A stretch of 5,069 nt of DNA from Actinomycetota bacterium (GCA_018902765.1 JAHIQC010000435.1:1-5069), one strand, 5' to 3'. Shown: positions 1 through 5,069, counted from the first letter of the stretch. Notes: generated by a model from the letters alone, not told the origin. Program-made: numbers and translations.

Positions 1-85
1 GAAGACACCCGTGGCAGACAGGTTCTACGATTGTGCCACCCGCTGGAGGCAATCAAGCTGGCTGCATGACAGTAGGAGTCTCTTG
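1..85. other. Left edge, no supported gene
   Basis: No start-to-stop gene is visible here. Two plus-strand frames enter from the left edge without a start. One is open to a TAG at 119-121 (39 residues, ending in a leucine-rich stretch SLLELLQELKNL). The other is open to a TAA at 102-104 (33 residues). Either could be the last residues of a gene that begins outside the window. Their third-position GC is similar and neither shows a recognisable motif, so neither is called as a CDS. The first of the two frames would run into the repeat array at 86-206. Confidence 0.3.
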
Positions 86-206
86 GAACTCCTACAAGAA
101 CTAAAGAACCTAAGAACCTAGGAACCGAAGCACCATTGGACTCCAAGGACTTCAAGAACTTCAAGAACCTCAAGCACTAAGAGAACTCATGAACTCACGA
201 ACTCAG
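86..206. repeat. Degenerate GAAC-centred short tandem repeat array with 8/9/8-base period
   Basis: About twelve units built on the core GAAC (variants GGAC and GCAC) follow one another with very regular spacing. Cores start at 86, 98, 106, 114 and 122 (8-base steps after the first gap; unit like AAGAACCT). They continue at 138, 147, 156, 165 and 174 (9-base steps; unit like TCAAGAACT), then 183, 191 and 199 (8-base steps; unit like GAACTCAC). The plus strand is rich in A and poor in T and clearly less GC-rich than its surroundings. All frames contain stops within or soon after the array, so it is not a coding repeat. It is not a CRISPR array because there are no spacers. It might be a protein-binding iteron-like cluster, or the decayed product of slippage expansion. 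Function is unknown. Confidence 0.7.
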
Positions 207-393
207 AGAGTGTCGATGTAACAATCGGAATTCTCTTGGTGAATTTCCATGGAGGGACCTTCGTGCTCCCTGCCTGGTCTTTGTGTTCTTCTACACTACG
301 CTTGCGCCCGGCGTCGGCCTGTTCCTGTCATCCGCCACTGTGACATTCCGGCTTGCCGGAGTACTGCTCGCTTCGCCGCGAACGACCGCCCCT
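207..393. other. Non-coding stretch downstream of the helix-turn-helix gene
   Basis: I see no supported gene here. An open frame on the plus strand from 249 and another on the minus strand overlap the end of the neighbouring gene and have arginine/proline-rich, motif-free translations typical of GC-rich shadow frames. A weak GCCC/GGGC inverted repeat lies right at and after the stop of the minus-strand gene (about 384-403), with no T-tract, so I do not call it a terminator. Together with 1-206 this leaves nearly 400 bases without a gene apart from the repeat array. Confidence 0.4.
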
Positions 394-876
394 CTAGCGG
401 GCAAGGCCCTCCGCCTGCTCCTCGCGCTGACGAAGCCAGTCCTCCAGGCCTCCGACTGAGACCATGCAGTACTTGCCGATTTTGAACATCGGAAACCCGT
501 GCTTGGCGGCCGAGGTATAGAACCACGAGCAAGGAAGGTCGAGTAATTCGGCGACCTCTCTCATCCTCAGCATTGAGCCACGGATGTAGCTGACGTCCTC
601 CCCGGCAAGCTGTTCCAGGATGGTCTTATCCGGCAGGCTGGTCGTGCGGCCCTCGGGTACTCGCTTGCCCTCTGCCCACGACTCCACCGAGGACAAACGG
701 ACGCGAAGGTACTTCCCTACTTTGATGACCGGGACTCCCTGACTCCTCGCGCTGGTATACATCCACCTCATCGGGAGCGAGTACTTCTCGGCGAACGTCC
801 TCACGCTACAGAGTCGCAGGTTCTCCACGTAAGCATCACGGGGCAGACCGCCCCACGGCTTGGACTGCGAATACAT
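394..876 (-). CDS. Tandem excisionase/MerR-type helix-turn-helix DNA-binding protein
   Basis: A 160-residue protein with two copies of a winged helix-turn-helix of the excisionase (HTH_17/MerR-like) type, at residues about 23-70 and 103-150. The copies align without gaps at 19 of 48 positions. They share an LP-x2-W-x-YTSA core, G-x-P, and K-x-GKY-x2-V, and each ends in a tryptophan-containing helix (VESW, LEDWL). A polar linker joins them and the tail is glutamate-rich. Such domains bind DNA as recombination directionality factors or small regulators. The nearby integrase supports an excisionase-like or regulatory role, but this is inferred. I chose the ATG at 874-876 because GGAGGA lies just upstream on this strand (880-885). 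The frame stays open much further upstream, but that part runs antisense to the next gene. An alternative ATG at 943-945 lacks a ribosome binding site. Confidence 0.8.
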   Translation of the reverse strand: MYSQSKPWGGLPRDAYVENLRLCSVRTFAEKYSLPMRWMYTSARSQGVPVIKVGKYLRVRLSSVESWAEGKRVPEGRTTSLPDKTILEQLAGEDVSYIRGSMLRMREVAELLDLPCSWFYTSAAKHGFPMFKIGKYCMVSVGGLEDWLRQREEQAEGLAR

Positions 877-1026
877 GAGTCCTCCAGTCGTCGTCGACGA
901 TACGGAGCTTCTCTCGCTATTCAAGCCGCCTGGTGTGCCAATCATGCCCGCAGAATCACGCACTTGTCCAACTGGCCGAATTCCTGAGCGACAACAAGAG
1001 ACAACCACCGAAAACGAGAGGCAACT
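877..1026. promoter_or_regulatory. Divergent intergenic region with a palindromic candidate operator
   Basis: This 150-base gap separates the minus-strand helix-turn-helix gene from the plus-strand zinc/HNH-like gene, so it should hold both promoters. A perfect 10-bp palindrome TCGTCGACGA sits at 891-900, only 14 bases upstream of the minus-strand start. Two GACAAC direct repeats lie about 11 bases apart around 990-1005, just before the plus-strand gene. Promoter boxes are weak: on the minus strand TTGAAT and TATCGT are separated by 16 bases. No strong sigma-70-type pair is seen for the plus strand. Autoregulation by the helix-turn-helix protein is plausible but inferred. Confidence 0.4.
880..885 (-). 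promoter_or_regulatory. Ribosome binding site deciding the start of the helix-turn-helix gene
   Basis: On the minus strand the bases read GGAGGA, 3-4 bases before the ATG at 874-876. The spacing is short but the match to the 16S tail is strong. It favours this start over the many upstream in-frame candidates in a frame that stays open to beyond position 1600. Confidence 0.6.
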
Positions 1027-1500
1027 ATGAACACGAAGAAGATGTATCGAAAGAAGGCCTGCGCTGTATGCGGCGCTAAGTTCCGACCGAAGTCCAAGGC
1101 TGCGAAGTGCTGTTCCGATGACTGCCGGAGGACGGCTCAGCGTGAGCGAGCTCGCCTTGGAATGCAAAGATATCGAACACTGTGTCCCGAGCGCGCCGCC
1201 GAAGTTGCCAGGCGCTATCGGGCAAAGTACAAGGAGGATATCGACCTGCGAGCGGGCGTGAGGGCGTACCGGACTGCTGTGGCGACCGGAGACAAGCGAG
1301 CTGCGCGCAGCGCGGTGGGCAAACTGCTTGCACGGTTCGCAAAGCCCAGCAATTGCAGACGGTGCGGCTTCGTGCCGGAGGACAGCACTGGAATCCACGC
1401 ACACCACAAGGACTACAAGAAGCCCCTCCAGGTGCAATGGCTCTGCGCTTCGTGCCATCGGAAGGAGCATAGATTGCTCAAGGAACAAAGTAGCGCCTGA
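1027..1500 (+). CDS. Zinc-binding HNH-like phage-type protein
   Basis: A 157-residue basic protein with two cysteine clusters. The N-terminal one is C12-x2-C15 followed by C28/C29 and C33, a short zinc knuckle. A highly basic, probably helical middle (residues about 35-105) comes next. The C-terminal cluster has C110-x2-C113, then HAHHKDY (124-130), KPL, and WLC-x2-CH-x3-H (138-148). This last block is the form seen in small phage zinc/HNH-family proteins, where the ββα-metal fold would cut DNA. The asparagine usually found about five residues before the LC cysteine appears to be replaced by Gln135. It may therefore bind nucleic acid without cutting, or be an atypical nuclease. The ATG has GAGAGG five bases upstream (1016-1021). 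It lies upstream of the integrase on the same strand, 121 bases apart. Confidence 0.72.
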   Translation: MNTKKMYRKKACAVCGAKFRPKSKAAKCCSDDCRRTAQRERARLGMQRYRTLCPERAAEVARRYRAKYKEDIDLRAGVRAYRTAVATGDKRAARSAVGKLLARFAKPSNCRRCGFVPEDSTGIHAHHKDYKKPLQVQWLCASCHRKEHRLLKEQSSA

Positions 1501-1621
1501 GTGCCCTGACCCGAAGAGCACGACCGGGAGCCCTGGGGGAATTAGGCACCGCATTTGACACATTGCACAATTGAGTCCAGTCTTGCGTCTCAGAAAACCT
1601 GTTATCAAATGAGGAGTCGAC
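1501..1621 (+). promoter_or_regulatory. Leader and possible promoter of the integrase gene
   Basis: This gap lies between the HNH-like gene and the integrase. It contains an exact TTGACA -35-like box at 1555-1560, but no good -10 at 16-18 bases (CAGTCT at 17). A TATCAA-like -10 further down (1603-1608) has only poor partners. Around 1563-1572 there is a small imperfect dyad ATTG-CA-CAAT. The integrase may have its own promoter or be read through from the upstream gene. No convincing terminator is seen between the two. Confidence 0.3.
1612..1616 (+). promoter_or_regulatory. Ribosome binding site supporting a TTG start for the integrase
   Basis: AGGAG lies five bases before the TTG at 1622-1624. 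The nearby ATG at 1609-1611 is out of frame with the integrase, so the TTG is the best start. It gives the expected complete N-terminal arm-binding domain. Confidence 0.7.
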
Positions 1622-2680
1622 TTGAGCATTCAGAAGCGCACGAGTAGCACCGGCAAGACGAGCTACTACGTTCGCGCGCATGTCGGCGGAGGCCAGTATG
1701 TGGGCGTCGGCACGTACTACAACAAGAAGGATGCTCAGGCGGCCGAGGAAGAAGCGAAGCGGGACCTTCGCATGGGGCGGCCACTGTCGGTCAAACGGAT
1801 AGGCTTCACCGAGTTCGCCGAGGATTGGCTCAAGACGCTCACTGTGAAGCCATCAACCCAAGAGGACTATCGGAACACCTGTAGGCATTTGACCGACTTC
1901 TTCGGCAAGAAGGACCTCCAGTCGATAGGGACGAAGGACTGTGAACGGTTTGTCGCCCAGTTCTCGGCCACACACGGCGCCCGGACCACTAGAAAGGCCG
2001 TCACACGCCTGCGGCAGATATTCCGAAGAGCCGTCGCATGGGGATATCTATACACTTCACCAGCAGATAACATCGGCAATCTTCCTAAGCCCCGGCCTAG
2101 CGGCAAGCTCGCGCTGGAACCCGAGCAGGTGCGCTCCCTGCATGACGCGATGCCTGACTACTGGCAGCCGCTCGTCTACGTAGCGGTACGCACCGGGCTT
2201 AGGAGCGCCGAGATATTCGGCCTGCGGTGGAGTGACATCCTATGGGACCAGAACCAGATTCACGTCCAGTGGCAGATGGCCAGGACCGGCGAACTAGCTG
2301 AGCCTAAGAGCGAAGCGGCGAAGCGACGCATCGATGTGACCGATGAATTGCTAGCAGTGCTACAGACACACCGAGCGGCCTGCCCCGACACGACTCAGGA
2401 CCTCGTGTTCCCAACGCCTGCTGGTCGGGCTGTTCATCCCGGGAACTTTCACCGGAGCGTGTGGAAACCCGCACGGGACAAGGCCGGGATGCCTGATGTA
2501 CGGTTGCATGACATGCGTCATACATTCGGCAGCCTCTTGATTCACAGCGGCAGACAGATAAAGTACGTGCAGACGGTAATGGGCCACGCATCGGCCCAGC
2601 AGACGCTCGACGTGTACGCGCATCTGATGGAAGGCGGAGGAATAGGCGCCGCAGAGGAGCTCGAAAGGGCACTCAATTAG
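1622..2680 (+). CDS. Tyrosine recombinase (phage-type site-specific integrase)
   Basis: A complete 352-residue integrase that would exchange strands between attP and attB through a covalent tyrosine-DNA intermediate. Residues about 1-50 form an AP2-like arm-type DNA-binding domain (SIQKRTSSTGKTSYYVRAH onward). Residues about 60-150 form the SAM-like core-binding domain. The catalytic domain follows with Arg194 (TGLRSAE), Lys229 (EPKSEAAKRR), His296 and Arg299 (LHDMRH), His322 (GHAS) and nucleophile Tyr332 (LDVYAHL). Every key residue is present and the length is normal for the family, so it looks functional. The start is TTG with AGGAG five bases upstream. It is transcribed toward the tRNA-Arg gene that begins 91 bases after its stop. 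An excisionase-like gene and an HNH-like gene lie upstream, which fits an integrative element or prophage end. Confidence 0.95.
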   Translation: MSIQKRTSSTGKTSYYVRAHVGGGQYVGVGTYYNKKDAQAAEEEAKRDLRMGRPLSVKRIGFTEFAEDWLKTLTVKPSTQEDYRNTCRHLTDFFGKKDLQSIGTKDCERFVAQFSATHGARTTRKAVTRLRQIFRRAVAWGYLYTSPADNIGNLPKPRPSGKLALEPEQVRSLHDAMPDYWQPLVYVAVRTGLRSAEIFGLRWSDILWDQNQIHVQWQMARTGELAEPKSEAAKRRIDVTDELLAVLQTHRAACPDTTQDLVFPTPAGRAVHPGNFHRSVWKPARDKAGMPDVRLHDMRHTFGSLLIHSGRQIKYVQTVMGHASAQQTLDVYAHLMEGGGIGAAEELERALN

Positions 2681-2738
2681 AATCGTAGACGCACTACAGA
2701 CGCATGGCGAAGAGTGCGCTTCTCACCGTCGAACTGAA

Positions 2739-2759
2739 TATAGTGCTCTACCAGCACTA
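2739..2759 (+). promoter_or_regulatory. -10-like box overlapped by a 7-bp-arm dyad, upstream of tRNA-Arg
   Basis: TATAGT at 2739-2744 matches five of six bases of the -10 consensus and would place transcription start near 2751, about 20 bases before the tRNA. No good -35 lies at standard distance. Overlapping it, TAGTGCT (2741-2747) and AGCACTA (2753-2759) form a perfect 7-bp inverted repeat around CTACC. It could be an operator over the tRNA promoter, a weak hairpin ending the integrase transcript (no T-tract follows), or part of an attachment site. Confidence 0.4.
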
Positions 2760-2771
2760 ATGTACTTATCC

Positions 2772-2847
2772 GCCCTCGTAGCTCAGGGGATAGAGCACAG
2801 GTTTCCTAAACCTGGTGCCGCACGTTCGAATCGTGCCGGGGGCACCA
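2772..2847 (+). tRNA. tRNA-Arg (anticodon CCT)
   Basis: A complete 76-base cloverleaf. The acceptor arm GCCCTCG (2772-2778) pairs with CGGGGGC (2837-2843), with one T-G wobble. The D stem is GCTC/GAGC (2781-2784 and 2793-2796). The anticodon stem is CAGGT/ACCTG, with loop TTCCTAA carrying CCT at 2805-2807, which reads AGG. The variable loop has five bases. The T stem is GCACG/CGTGC with loop TTCGAAT (2825-2831). Discriminator A and an encoded CCA (2845-2847) follow. The gene is intact, so any integration here has preserved or restored it. It lies 91 bases after the integrase stop and is a candidate attachment-site gene. Confidence 0.96.
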
Positions 2848-2856
2848 CAGAAACAG

Positions 2857-2890
2857 CGGGCCGGCGGGGTCGCAGACTTCCGCCGGCCCG
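2857..2890 (+). terminator. GC-rich hairpin after tRNA-Arg, probable terminator
   Basis: An 11-bp perfect stem (2857-2867 with 2880-2890; core GGGCCGGCGG / CCGCCGGCCC) closes a 12-base loop, starting nine bases after the tRNA CCA. There is no T-tract after it, only GTTCGTAAAAAC, so it is not a classical intrinsic terminator. Strong hairpins without U-tracts are often proposed as terminators in high-GC Gram-positives. It could also serve as a processing or stability element between the tRNA and the following gene. Confidence 0.55.
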
Positions 2891-2918
2891 GTTCGTAAAA
2901 ACAGAGAGCGGTGCCGCT

Positions 2919-3248
2919 ATGAGTATGAGCAAGACGGTCATGGGTAAGCGTTTCAAGTACACAGGCACACTCAAGACAGGCATAAGTATCGACTTCGGTG
3001 ACTCGGGCGCGGACTGGGTCATCCCCGTTGAGGTCATCGAGATCATCAAGTCCGAGATCACGAAGCGCAGTCCGGTGCTGATGGGCGCGAGCCGCAAGCC
3101 GCTGCTCAAAGACAGCGTCGGCGAGACCCTGTTCCGCGAGTACGGTTTCTCGCCTGCAGCGATGACCTACGTGCTGCCGCTTCTGGTCGAGGCGGGATTC
3201 TGCACAGTAGCCAGTGAGCGACCGTTCCTCATCCGCAAGAAGCGGTAG
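2919..3248 (+). CDS. Hypothetical protein, 109 residues
   Basis: I do not recognise the family. The protein starts MSMSKTVMGKRFKY and is soluble-looking, with no signal peptide or membrane segment. It has a beta-like N-terminal half, an acidic DFGDSGADW patch (residues about 25-33), a VIEIIKSEI helix, then a basic stretch. A compact C-terminal part (PAAMTYVLPLLVEAGFCTV) ends in RKKR. The last 45 residues could be a small winged-helix-like fold, but no motif proves this. ATG 2919 is preferred, with GAGAG ten bases upstream. ATG 2925 is also possible. The same frame is open further left, but that part would overlap the tRNA. Codon use resembles the neighbours, and it ends at a shared convergent terminator. 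Confidence 0.65.
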   Translation: MSMSKTVMGKRFKYTGTLKTGISIDFGDSGADWVIPVEVIEIIKSEITKRSPVLMGASRKPLLKDSVGETLFREYGFSPAAMTYVLPLLVEAGFCTVASERPFLIRKKR

Positions 3249-3273
3249 CTGACCCGCAACTCCTCGGCATAAA

Positions 3274-3311
3274 GCGAGGGGACGAGCCCTGAAAAGGACC
3301 CGCCCCCTCGC
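3274..3311. terminator. Convergent, probably bidirectional hairpin terminator
   Basis: GCGAGGGG (3274-3281) pairs perfectly with CCCCTCGC (3304-3311) around a 22-base loop that holds a small CCT-GAAA-AGG inner hairpin. It sits 25 bases after the plus-strand hypothetical gene and 27 bases after the end of the minus-strand CWB2 gene, the right place to end both. On the minus strand the stem is followed by a short TTT. On the plus strand there is no T-tract. Confidence 0.6.
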
Positions 3312-3338
3312 GATTACGCGAACCTGTGTCGCTGTCTG

Positions 3339-5069
3339 CTAGTTGAGCAGCATGTGGATCTGGTCACGCACTGTCTGCGAAATCGCATTCAGCCCACCGA
3401 AGAACCTCACGTTGGCGATACTCGCCTCGTTATCCATGAGCGTATCTGAGGTGTAACTGGGCACACTCGCCTGGTTGGTCAGAAGCATGACCGAGCCGCG
3501 CTGACCTTGTGCGGCTCCACCGGCCAGTGCATCCGGGAAGGTCTGCCCCGTGGCTATCGCCACGTCGTTCCAGCTCAGTCCGCCATCCGTGACGCCGTAC
3601 GAGGCGACCTTGGACGCAGTGTCGTAGCGGTCGAGCCCGTCGATCCTGACTGCATCGAAACCTGCTGCCAACAGAATGACGTTGGTGCCCTCAGGCATCG
3701 CCGCGTCGCCACCGAGCAAGATGCAGTCGGTGACTCCCGCATCCTGCATGGCCGCAACCGTAGCATCCGAGATCGTGGGGTGCGGCGCGAGATACACGGG
3801 CCATCCGTTCGCGGCGGCCAGCGGGGATGCCGCAAGCGCGTCGGCGAAGTTCAGACCGGTAGCAACAAATGCCGCACCGTCATACCCGGCACCCAGCGTG
3901 CCTACTACTTCGTCGGCTACGATCTCCGCCGTCTCGTAGCGATCAGCACCACCGAGTCGCGTCACCATACCGTCAGTACCAACAAGCGCTTCCAATGCCG
4001 AGGAAACCCCGGCCGACAGCGCGCGAGTCCCGCCCAGTACGTAGATCTCTGTCGCGCCGAGGCGCTCGATCTCGTCTGCAACCTCTGGCAGAAGCTCCGT
4101 CTTGGAGGTTAGAAGCACGGGGGCGCCATACGCTCCCGCAAGCGCTGACCCACCAAGAGCGTCGGGCCAGTTCTCACCGGTGGCGATGACGACGTACTCG
4201 CTACTGCCGTCAGCCCATCCGTCCTGAGAGATCTGGATTGCCGTCTGATAGCGGCTGGGCCCATCGACAGGCTGCGTAGCGGCCTTCTCGATGTGAGCAG
4301 CGAACACGTCACGGACACCGTTCTCGTCATCTTCGACGATGTTATCGGCCCATGAGTCGAACGAGACCACGGAACCGTCACCGTTGACGGCCGCGCCTTC
4401 GCTGTCGTCGTTCGCGTTCGTGCCAGCGGTACTCATGCTGACCATGGTGGTAGAGCAATCCACCATGTCGTGGAGGATGATGTCGTCGTCCCCATTGGCA
4501 TCGCCAGGCACAAGCGAGTTCTGGATGTCCATGCTCATACTAGGACCGGCGCTGGGTCCCAGGGGGGGCATCATTCCGCCATCTCGCTCAGTGAACGCCA
4601 CGAATCGACCATTGGCGCTCAGGTCAGCGTCCCACTTTTCGGACCATGTCTGCGATCCGTCGGATTGCACGCTCACCATCATGGTCTCAGCAGTAATGAA
4701 GTCGTGTACGAAGATGTCTACCCGATCATTCATGTCGCCATCGACCAAGTTGTCAGCGTACGATTCGAAGGCGACCCTACTACCGTCGGCGCTGATTGAT
4801 GGGGGATTCGACGTGCCATTGTTCGCCTCAGTGCCGTCGCTGGCCACGTTCGCGCGGCGGTAGCTGTCATCGCTCATGTCTTTGACATACACGTCCCAGT
4901 CATCATTGGTGTCGTCAGCGACGAAGGCGTTGCGAGTGACGAACGCAACGAAGCTTCCGTCATGGCTCAACGACGGGTCGTAGCTGTTCTCGACACCCTC
5001 AAGACCATCTGAGTCGACCGAGACACGATTCGTGTCGCCGGTCTCCATGTCATGAACATAGACGTCGTC
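3339..5069 (-). CDS. WD40-like beta-propeller protein with three CWB2 cell-wall-binding repeats (N-terminus beyond window)
   Basis: The 3' part of a large gene; 576 residues are visible and the frame is open to the right edge. The ATG at 5046-5048 is internal, because the codons before it (DDVYVHD) continue the repeat pattern. Visible residues 1-260 form WD40-like/TolB-type propeller blades. Each has an S-x-S-x-DG-x-x-VAF strand, an Asp/Asn-rich loop and a D-V/I-F/Y-V-x-D strand. From about residue 268 on there are three CWB2 repeats (PF04122) with RY-x-TA, ATG-x-x-F/W-x-DAL and LGG/FGG signatures. CWB2 modules anchor proteins non-covalently to wall polymers, so this is expected to be an exported surface protein. 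Its signal peptide would lie outside the window. The third blade carries an unusual Met/Pro/Gly-rich insertion (4524-4580). Ligand or substrate is unknown. Confidence 0.9.
   Translation of the reverse strand, partial: DDVYVHDMETGDTNRVSVDSDGLEGVENSYDPSLSHDGSFVAFVTRNAFVADDTNDDWDVYVKDMSDDSYRRANVASDGTEANNGTSNPPSISADGSRVAFESYADNLVDGDMNDRVDIFVHDFITAETMMVSVQSDGSQTWSEKWDADLSANGRFVAFTERDGGMMPPLGPSAGPSMSMDIQNSLVPGDANGDDDIILHDMVDCSTTMVSMSTAGTNANDDSEGAAVNGDGSVVSFDSWADNIVEDDENGVRDVFAAHIEKAATQPVDGPSRYQTAIQISQDGWADGSSEYVVIATGENWPDALGGSALAGAYGAPVLLTSKTELLPEVADEIERLGATEIYVLGGTRALSAGVSSALEALVGTDGMVTRLGGADRYETAEIVADEVVGTLGAGYDGAAFVATGLNFADALAASPLAAANGWPVYLAPHPTISDATVAAMQDAGVTDCILLGGDAAMPEGTNVILLAAGFDAVRIDGLDRYDTASKVASYGVTDGGLSWNDVAIATGQTFPDALAGGAAQGQRGSVMLLTNQASVPSYTSDTLMDNEASIANVRFFGGLNAISQTVRDQIHMLLN

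Noticed and set aside
20..45. Partial copy of the tRNA 3' end as an attachment site (GGTTC...GTGCC)
   Set aside because: Resemblance to the tRNA-Arg T-arm needs gaps and mismatches; the longest exact match is only a few bases, so it is not evidence of an att repeat.
86..206. CRISPR array
   Set aside because: Repeats are only 8-9 bases long, degenerate and contiguous with no spacers, and no cas gene is nearby.
249..485. Plus-strand open frame with a Cys/Pro/Arg-rich product
   Set aside because: It overlaps the 3' end of the helix-turn-helix gene, lacks a ribosome binding site and shows no motif.
877..1629. Long upstream extension of the helix-turn-helix frame, giving a 411-residue protein
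   Set aside because: The extension runs fully antisense to the HNH-like gene, which has clear zinc motifs. It has no recognisable domain, and a strong ribosome binding site sits at the internal ATG at 876.
2720..2760. Degenerate tRNA on the minus strand (CTGGTAGAGCAC-like D-arm)
   Set aside because: The D-arm-like string is not followed by a pairing anticodon or T stem, and no acceptor stem can be formed. The dyad at 2741-2759 explains the signal better.
2760..2918. ATG at 2760 as start of the 109-residue hypothetical gene (162 residues)
   Set aside because: The added residues would be translated from the tRNA-Arg gene and its terminator hairpin. There is no ribosome binding site there.
3507..4112. 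Plus-strand open frame of about 200 residues opposite the CWB2 gene
   Set aside because: It lies fully within the well-supported CWB2 coding region on the other strand, and its translation is arginine-rich with no motif, typical of a shadow frame.

Overview
The window looks like bacterial chromosome from a fairly high-GC, Gram-positive organism. The best clue is the large secreted-type protein at the right end: it joins a WD40-like beta-propeller to three cell-wall-binding repeats (CWB2, Pfam PF04122), a family found mainly in Actinomycetota and Firmicutes. GC-rich codon use and the phage-type integrase style suggest an actinobacterial lineage, perhaps Coriobacteriia. That placement is inference, since no marker gene is present.

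Left part (1-2680): this resembles the integration end of a mobile element. Positions 1-393 hold no gene I can support, but 86-206 is a striking A-rich array of GAAC-centred units repeating at 8, then 9, then 8 bases. Next comes a minus-strand gene (394-876) for a small protein with two copies of an excisionase/MerR-type helix-turn-helix. Divergent from it, and separated by 150 bases that contain a perfect 10-bp palindrome, is a 157-residue protein with two zinc-binding clusters, the second HNH-like (1027-1500). A tyrosine recombinase (1622-2680, TTG start, full catalytic set R-K-H-R-H-Y) follows on the same strand. A directionality-factor-like protein, an HNH-like protein and an integrase beside a tRNA gene form a familiar phage/integrative-element module.

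Middle (2681-2890): a complete tRNA-Arg with anticodon CCT, encoded CCA, and a -10-like box overlapped by a 19-bp dyad. A GC-rich 11-bp hairpin lies just after it. The integrase points at the 5' end of the tRNA, the opposite side from usual 3'-end integration, so the attachment site is not settled by this window.

Right part (2891-5069): probably resident chromosome. It has a 109-residue protein of unknown function on the plus strand, a convergent hairpin terminator, and on the minus strand the C-terminal 576 residues of the propeller/CWB2 protein, whose N-terminus lies beyond the right edge. That protein is expected outside the cell, held to the wall by its CWB2 repeats.
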